Assembly (NCBI GenBank): GCA_964399955.1
Contig: CAYNST010000141.1
Location: 1 to 8,095, forward strand
DNA: 8,095 nucleotides
Direction of reading: 5' to 3'
DNA from: CAYNST01 sp964399955
Lineage (GTDB): Bacteria > Pseudomonadota > Gammaproteobacteria > Pseudomonadales > Cellvibrionaceae
The notes below the pieces were generated by a model that saw only the letters and a program-made list of their open reading frames with translations, searched no databases and had not been told where the DNA came from. Both the position numbers and the translations under genes were made by a program. This document shows, piece by piece, positions 5,401 through 8,095 of this stretch (position 1 is its first letter; each line of letters starts with the position of its first letter).

Positions 5401-7960
5401 GCAACTGCTGGTGGACCTGCACAAACCCCTGCGCCAGCTCCTGCAGCATGTGGGCGCCATCAAGGAGAGCCTGCAACAGGTGGTGGAGCAAGCGCAGCAG
5501 TTGGATGGCGTGCAGCAGACGGTAAAAACCTGGACCGAGCTACCCATGACCCGCGCCCTGGTACCGGACCATTTGCCATTGCAGTTGCCGCCCGGCAACC
5601 GCGACCCGTCGCTAATGGACCTGGCCTGGAGCACCTGCAACATCGCCAAAGCTGCCAGCGGCTGCGACGCCATCATCAACGCGCTGCGGGCCTCCCCTAC
5701 GCCCGAGCGCTACGCGGAGCTGCGTACCAGCGCCGCAATCATGCAGGAGCGGGTAGAGTGGGCAAAGGCGTCCCAGGCGCTGTTTGTGGGTCACGGCGAG
5801 GTGAACGAGGCACAATGGTTTGCCGCCAGCGGAGAACACCTGCGCGCGGCAATCCAAAGAAATGAACGGGCCGGCACCAAGACGGCCTGGCTCAGCAACT
5901 GGCTGGATTACGTGCGGCTGTGCAAAAAACTGGCGGCCGAGGGCTTGCAGAATATTGTCAGCGGCCTGGAAGCCGGTCAACTGCGCCCGGCACACCTGGG
6001 CGATGTGGTGCAGCTGGCCATGTATCACCAGCTGGCCAAAGAGGTGCTGCGCGAGCACCCTACGCTGGACCGCTTCAGTGGCTTTGAGCAAACCGCCCTC
6101 CGTGGCAAGTTCCAAGAGTACGACACACAGCTGATGCAACTGCAGCGGCAGAGGATAGCTTACCGCGCATCGCGCACTGACGTTCCGCCCGGCAACGGCA
6201 GCGGCAAGGTTGGCAGCTACACCGACGCGGCACTGATCAGACACGAAGCCAACAAAAAAACTCGCCACATCGCCGTGCGCAATCTTTTGGGGCGGGCAGG
6301 TGAGGCGGTGGCGGCCTTGAAGCCCTGTTTCATGATGAGCCCCATGTCGGTTGCCCAATACCTGGCTCCGGGGCAGTTTCAGTTTGATATCGTCATCATG
6401 GACGAGGCTTCGCAGATACGCCCGGAAGACGCGCTTGGCGCCATTGCTCGCGGTCAGCACCTGGTGGTGGTAGGAGACCCCAAGCAGCTGCCGCCCACCT
6501 CGTTCTTCCAAAAGCTGCTGGGTGTTGAGGAGGACGAAGACACGGTGGCGCTGGAGCAGAGCGAAAGCATCCTAGACACCGTGACGCCTATGTTTCGTAC
6601 CCGCCGGTTGCGCTGGCACTACCGCTCGCGGCACGAGTCCCTGATTGCGTTTTCCAATTTGCATTTCTATAACTCGGATCTGGTGCTCTTCCCCTCACCG
6701 GTGCAGCATTCCGAAGAATTCGGCGTAGGCTATCAGCGCGTACCGCGCGGGCGATTTGTGCGCGGCAAAAATGCCGAGGAAGCGCGCGTATTGGCCTTGG
6801 CGGCTGGCCGGCATTTGCTGGAGTGCCCGCAGGAATCCCTGGGCCTGGTGGCCATGAACTCCGAGCAGCGCGACGAGATAGAGCGCCATATTGAGGAGAT
6901 GCTCAAGCAGGACCCGCACCTGCGTGCCGCCTACGACCGCAATCAGGCCGGCGCCGAGCCCTTGTTTATCAAAAACCTGGAAAACGTGCAGGGCGACGAA
7001 CGCGATGTGATCATGATCTCCATGACCTACGGCCCTAATGAAGTGGGGGGCAAGGTTCACCAGCGTTTTGGCCCCATCAACGCCGATGTAGGATGGCGCA
7101 GGTTGAACGTGCTGTTTACCCGATCGAAAAAACGCATGCAGGTTTTTTCATCCATGAACTCCAACGATGTACAGATAACGGCCAGCAGCAAAAAGGGCGT
7201 GATCTCCCTGCGCGCCTTTTTGGAGTACTGTGAAACCGGGCAATTGCAGTACGCCAAGCACCTTGGTAGAACCCAGGGCAGCGACTTCCAGACCGCCATG
7301 ATGCATGCACTTGCCAAGCACGGGTATGCCTGCGAGTCGCAATTGGGAGTAGCGGGGTATTACCTGGACCTGGCGGTGAAAGACCCGGGCCAGCCCAACC
7401 GCTATCTAATGGGTATCGAATGCGACGGAGCTGCTTACCACTCCGCTCGCTCCACCCGGGACCGCGACCGCCTGCGACAACAGGTACTGGAAGGCCTGGG
7501 CTGGCGCATCCGTCGCATCTGGTCCACCGACTGGTTCAAAAACCCGGAGGCTCAGTTGCAGCCCATACTGCAGGAACTGGCCAAGCTACAAACGCCACGG
7601 GCAAGCCTGATTGACGGTACCACCGCCACTGAGGCGCCAATCGAGCCTGCCGACACGGTACTTGTTACCCCTCTGCCGGCAGCGGCGGAGGACGCTGATA
7701 TCCCGGCAGAGCAGCCTCATCGGTCACTGCTGGAGCGCTTACAGGACTTCAACAAGAAGGTGATACTGCCGCACTCCCAATGCGACGAGCAGCGGCGTTT
7801 GCTGCGTCCGGGCATGCTGGAGGCGCTGGCCCATCACCTGCCCACCTCGCGGGAAGAGTTTGCCCAGGTTATTCCCCATTACCTGCGCGACAACACAGAC
7901 AGTGCGGAGATGGAGCAATTCCTGGATAAGGTGCTCACTCTGGTGGCAGATTACGGCTAG
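2426..7960 (+). CDS. DUF4011-SF1 helicase-Vsr-like nuclease, Hhe-type defence candidate
   Basis: A 1844-residue protein expected to load on nucleic acid, move along it with ATP and cut it. Order: Ala/Thr-rich, probably disordered start (1-46); DUF4011-like region from residue 49 (KLLDLSARNPLLNYR, then LNIQTLLY at 159 and YLVMGFLEW at 194); Walker A GPPGSGKS 391-398; motif Ia near 415-433; a long, largely helical insert of roughly 850 residues; Walker B DEASQ 1326-1330; motif III GDPKQLPP from 1350; motif IV WHYRSRHE 1397-1404; motif V QGDERD 1522-1527; motif VI LNVLFTRSKKR 1560-1570. These are hallmarks of COG1112 (Upf1-like SF1). A Vsr/MTES_1575-type nuclease follows (about 1618-1725; Asp1648, Glu1665, Asp1667, His1672, STDW 1700-1703), then an Ala/Pro linker and a C-terminal module (1765-1844). 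From memory, DUF4011-helicase-Vsr proteins are reported as single-gene anti-phage systems ('Hhe'), so defence is the best inference. GGAG (2420-2423) is two bases before ATG 2426 but five and eight before ATGs 2429 and 2432, so the true start may be one or two codons later. No partner gene is visible on its strand. Confidence 0.95.
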   Translation: MMMDTTTLAAKPADRSKTETGAKAPGAASSETAAPEPEANFAFASLAAVRNKLLDLSARNPLLNYRHPQAGCVRVIDELPDQIFRCLCVGKAFHFVPVPDPTQQELIDEGYLQVDAEAGLQELKPYPTALQWATHLGLDVSFELPEAKTGSGKSKHQDLNIQTLLYATELEARLRDLRLKAETAIEESGSQVLYLVMGFLEWHETKDTSEPRLAPLFTLPVRLERARLDQKSGLYRYMLTLKDDALLSNHTLSEKLSDSFSLLLPALEEGVSPEHYFQQISSSVLQHQPQWTIRRMATLAILNFTKQAMYQDLDPQNWPADRRIEDHPVISRFFSAISGRALGSAKAFREEHPIDSLEDVHLRYPVIYDADSSQHSAMIDAVNGEDLVIEGPPGSGKSQTITNLIAACIANGKRVLFVAEKMAALNVVKDRLDRAGLGDFCLELHSHKTQKQQLLEELKARLDKQDSFANPQTIDDDIARVEDLRNKLKDYAELINSKWKFTGLTLHTILNRAARLREQLKLDPETVTIDAINGDDLSQVRQRELLDHADILVDVFNQLREQVEGGLISGHHWFGVNNTNLMGYEEEELHRHLNAWTRDLHTLAGLLEDTAKQCEFGVDTNMSLTAVHELAQQLGALPELNGNEPLAALPVLMADAPGFEAWLEEYNNIFDQLAGLGQVFKAETLTQPGAQAQILEQVDALKALGLKDDNTPVQAYGDFKKMKDAEQQLRDLSSRIAALAPRLPEELQGICNVTEAGLFELTTLLRLAKQLPSELWRQRDPLYDAPQLDSFLVKMSEIFRILKPLHQELGEHFDLARLPLPATLTDWRDRLANTGFFSFLSPGWRNARKGLLALANSAEPNETELVALLQKLVVYRKGLEQVERLNQVENILGERFQGMDTQLDSILELRRWYKAVREEYGQEFERRTGLGNCLIALDVDAAQELARAAGSGLLEQAQQLLDTVVHLRQRYSGFEPIQDPTCDLAAEQSPLRQLLVDLHKPLRQLLQHVGAIKESLQQVVEQAQQLDGVQQTVKTWTELPMTRALVPDHLPLQLPPGNRDPSLMDLAWSTCNIAKAASGCDAIINALRASPTPERYAELRTSAAIMQERVEWAKASQALFVGHGEVNEAQWFAASGEHLRAAIQRNERAGTKTAWLSNWLDYVRLCKKLAAEGLQNIVSGLEAGQLRPAHLGDVVQLAMYHQLAKEVLREHPTLDRFSGFEQTALRGKFQEYDTQLMQLQRQRIAYRASRTDVPPGNGSGKVGSYTDAALIRHEANKKTRHIAVRNLLGRAGEAVAALKPCFMMSPMSVAQYLAPGQFQFDIVIMDEASQIRPEDALGAIARGQHLVVVGDPKQLPPTSFFQKLLGVEEDEDTVALEQSESILDTVTPMFRTRRLRWHYRSRHESLIAFSNLHFYNSDLVLFPSPVQHSEEFGVGYQRVPRGRFVRGKNAEEARVLALAAGRHLLECPQESLGLVAMNSEQRDEIERHIEEMLKQDPHLRAAYDRNQAGAEPLFIKNLENVQGDERDVIMISMTYGPNEVGGKVHQRFGPINADVGWRRLNVLFTRSKKRMQVFSSMNSNDVQITASSKKGVISLRAFLEYCETGQLQYAKHLGRTQGSDFQTAMMHALAKHGYACESQLGVAGYYLDLAVKDPGQPNRYLMGIECDGAAYHSARSTRDRDRLRQQVLEGLGWRIRRIWSTDWFKNPEAQLQPILQELAKLQTPRASLIDGTTATEAPIEPADTVLVTPLPAAAEDADIPAEQPHRSLLERLQDFNKKVILPHSQCDEQRRLLRPGMLEALAHHLPTSREEFAQVIPHYLRDNTDSAEMEQFLDKVLTLVADYG

Positions 7961-8042
7961 CAGACGCGGTTGCGGGGGCGGCTTGATACCGGTCACAACT
8001 GCACACAGCCGACCGTGAACCAATTGGCAGAAGCGCTTTTAC
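7961..8042. other. Short 3' flank of the helicase gene, no clear terminator
   Basis: These 82 bases hold no reading frame I can support. A weak five-pair stem (CGGTC at 7990-7994 with GACCG at 8011-8015) has a 16-base loop and no T-run after it. Two eight-base palindromes, CCAATTGG (8020-8027) and AAGCGCTT (8031-8038), lie just before the right terminal repeat; the second is followed by only two more T bases. Confidence 0.5.
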
Positions 8043-8078
8043 TTAGGGTCTGTTGACGTTTCATCATCGCCTCTGTTG
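8043..8078 (+). repeat. Right copy of outward-facing inverted repeat
   Basis: Begins TTAGGGTCTGTTGACGTTTC and matches the minus strand of 17-52 at 32 of 36 positions, with the first 20 identical. As at the left edge, the inner boundary (before TTA) is sharp and the match decays outward. It lies 82 bases after the helicase stop codon. The remaining bases to 8095 show nothing I recognise. Confidence 0.7.
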
Positions 8079-8095
8079 CACCTGAAAACGCGCCA

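Noticed and set aside
6254..6260. Seven-A run (and similar runs at 3422-3428 and 4584) as frameshift sites in the helicase gene
   Set aside because: The frame register does not give a canonical X-XXY-YYZ slippery site and no stimulatory structure is evident. The protein reads through without a break.
5612..6511. Minus-strand 299-codon frame
   Set aside because: Antisense to the helicase gene through Walker B and motif III. No recognisable motif and shadow-type composition.
7985..8042. Possible intrinsic terminator after the helicase gene
   Set aside because: The best stem has five pairs and a 16-base loop with no following T-run. AAGCGCTT is followed by only two further T bases.
8043..8062. 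Integron attC core or chromosomal attachment site
   Set aside because: GTTGACG does not fit the GTTRRRY core, no paired core is visible, and no integrase or tRNA lies nearby.
1..8095. CRISPR array, tRNA or rRNA genes
   Set aside because: No regularly spaced repeats and no cloverleaf or rRNA-like sequence seen on either strand.

Overview
The window looks like a chromosome or genomic-island segment from a Gram-negative bacterium, most likely a gammaproteobacterium. The DNA is visibly G+C-rich (I estimate the high fifties percent, not counted). There is a lipoprotein with a classical signal-peptidase II lipobox and an MsbA-like ABC half-exporter. Long antisense frames mirror the true genes, as is usual at this base composition. 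I cannot name the genus from the sequence.

Layout. Three convincing genes are arranged divergently. On the minus strand, reading leftward, a 94-residue predicted lipoprotein of unknown function (2130 to 1846) is followed without a single spacer base by a 598-residue ABC exporter (1845 to 49). The exporter starts with TTG, and its strong Shine-Dalgarno sequence lies inside the last codons of the lipoprotein gene, so the two form a tight, probably translationally coupled operon. On the plus strand, one giant gene (2426 to 7960, 1844 residues) encodes a DUF4011-type N-terminus, a COG1112/Upf1-like superfamily 1 helicase split by a helical insert of several hundred residues, and a Vsr/MTES_1575-type nuclease domain with a short conserved-looking C-terminal module. 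This architecture matches large helicase-nuclease proteins linked to anti-phage defence (DUF4011-helicase-Vsr, which I recall as 'Hhe').

The 295 bases between the two divergent start codons hold no convincing gene but are rich in possible control signals. There is a perfect 7-bp-arm palindrome upstream of the lipoprotein gene, a 15-base exact direct repeat with copies 95 bases apart, a second dyad just upstream of the helicase gene, and weak promoter-like hexamers.

The most striking structure outside the genes is a pair of inverted repeats at the two edges of the window: a 20-base identical core (32 of 36 bases matching over the longer stretch), about 8 kb apart. Both copies point outward and each begins with TTAGGGTCTG right after or just beyond the 3' end of the outermost gene. 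The sharp boundary lies on the inner side, so I infer that each marks the end of a mobile or dispersed element that continues outside the window. The three genes would then sit between two element copies. The left copy also supplies part of the exporter's stop codon. No tRNA, rRNA, CRISPR array or recognisable transposase gene is visible.
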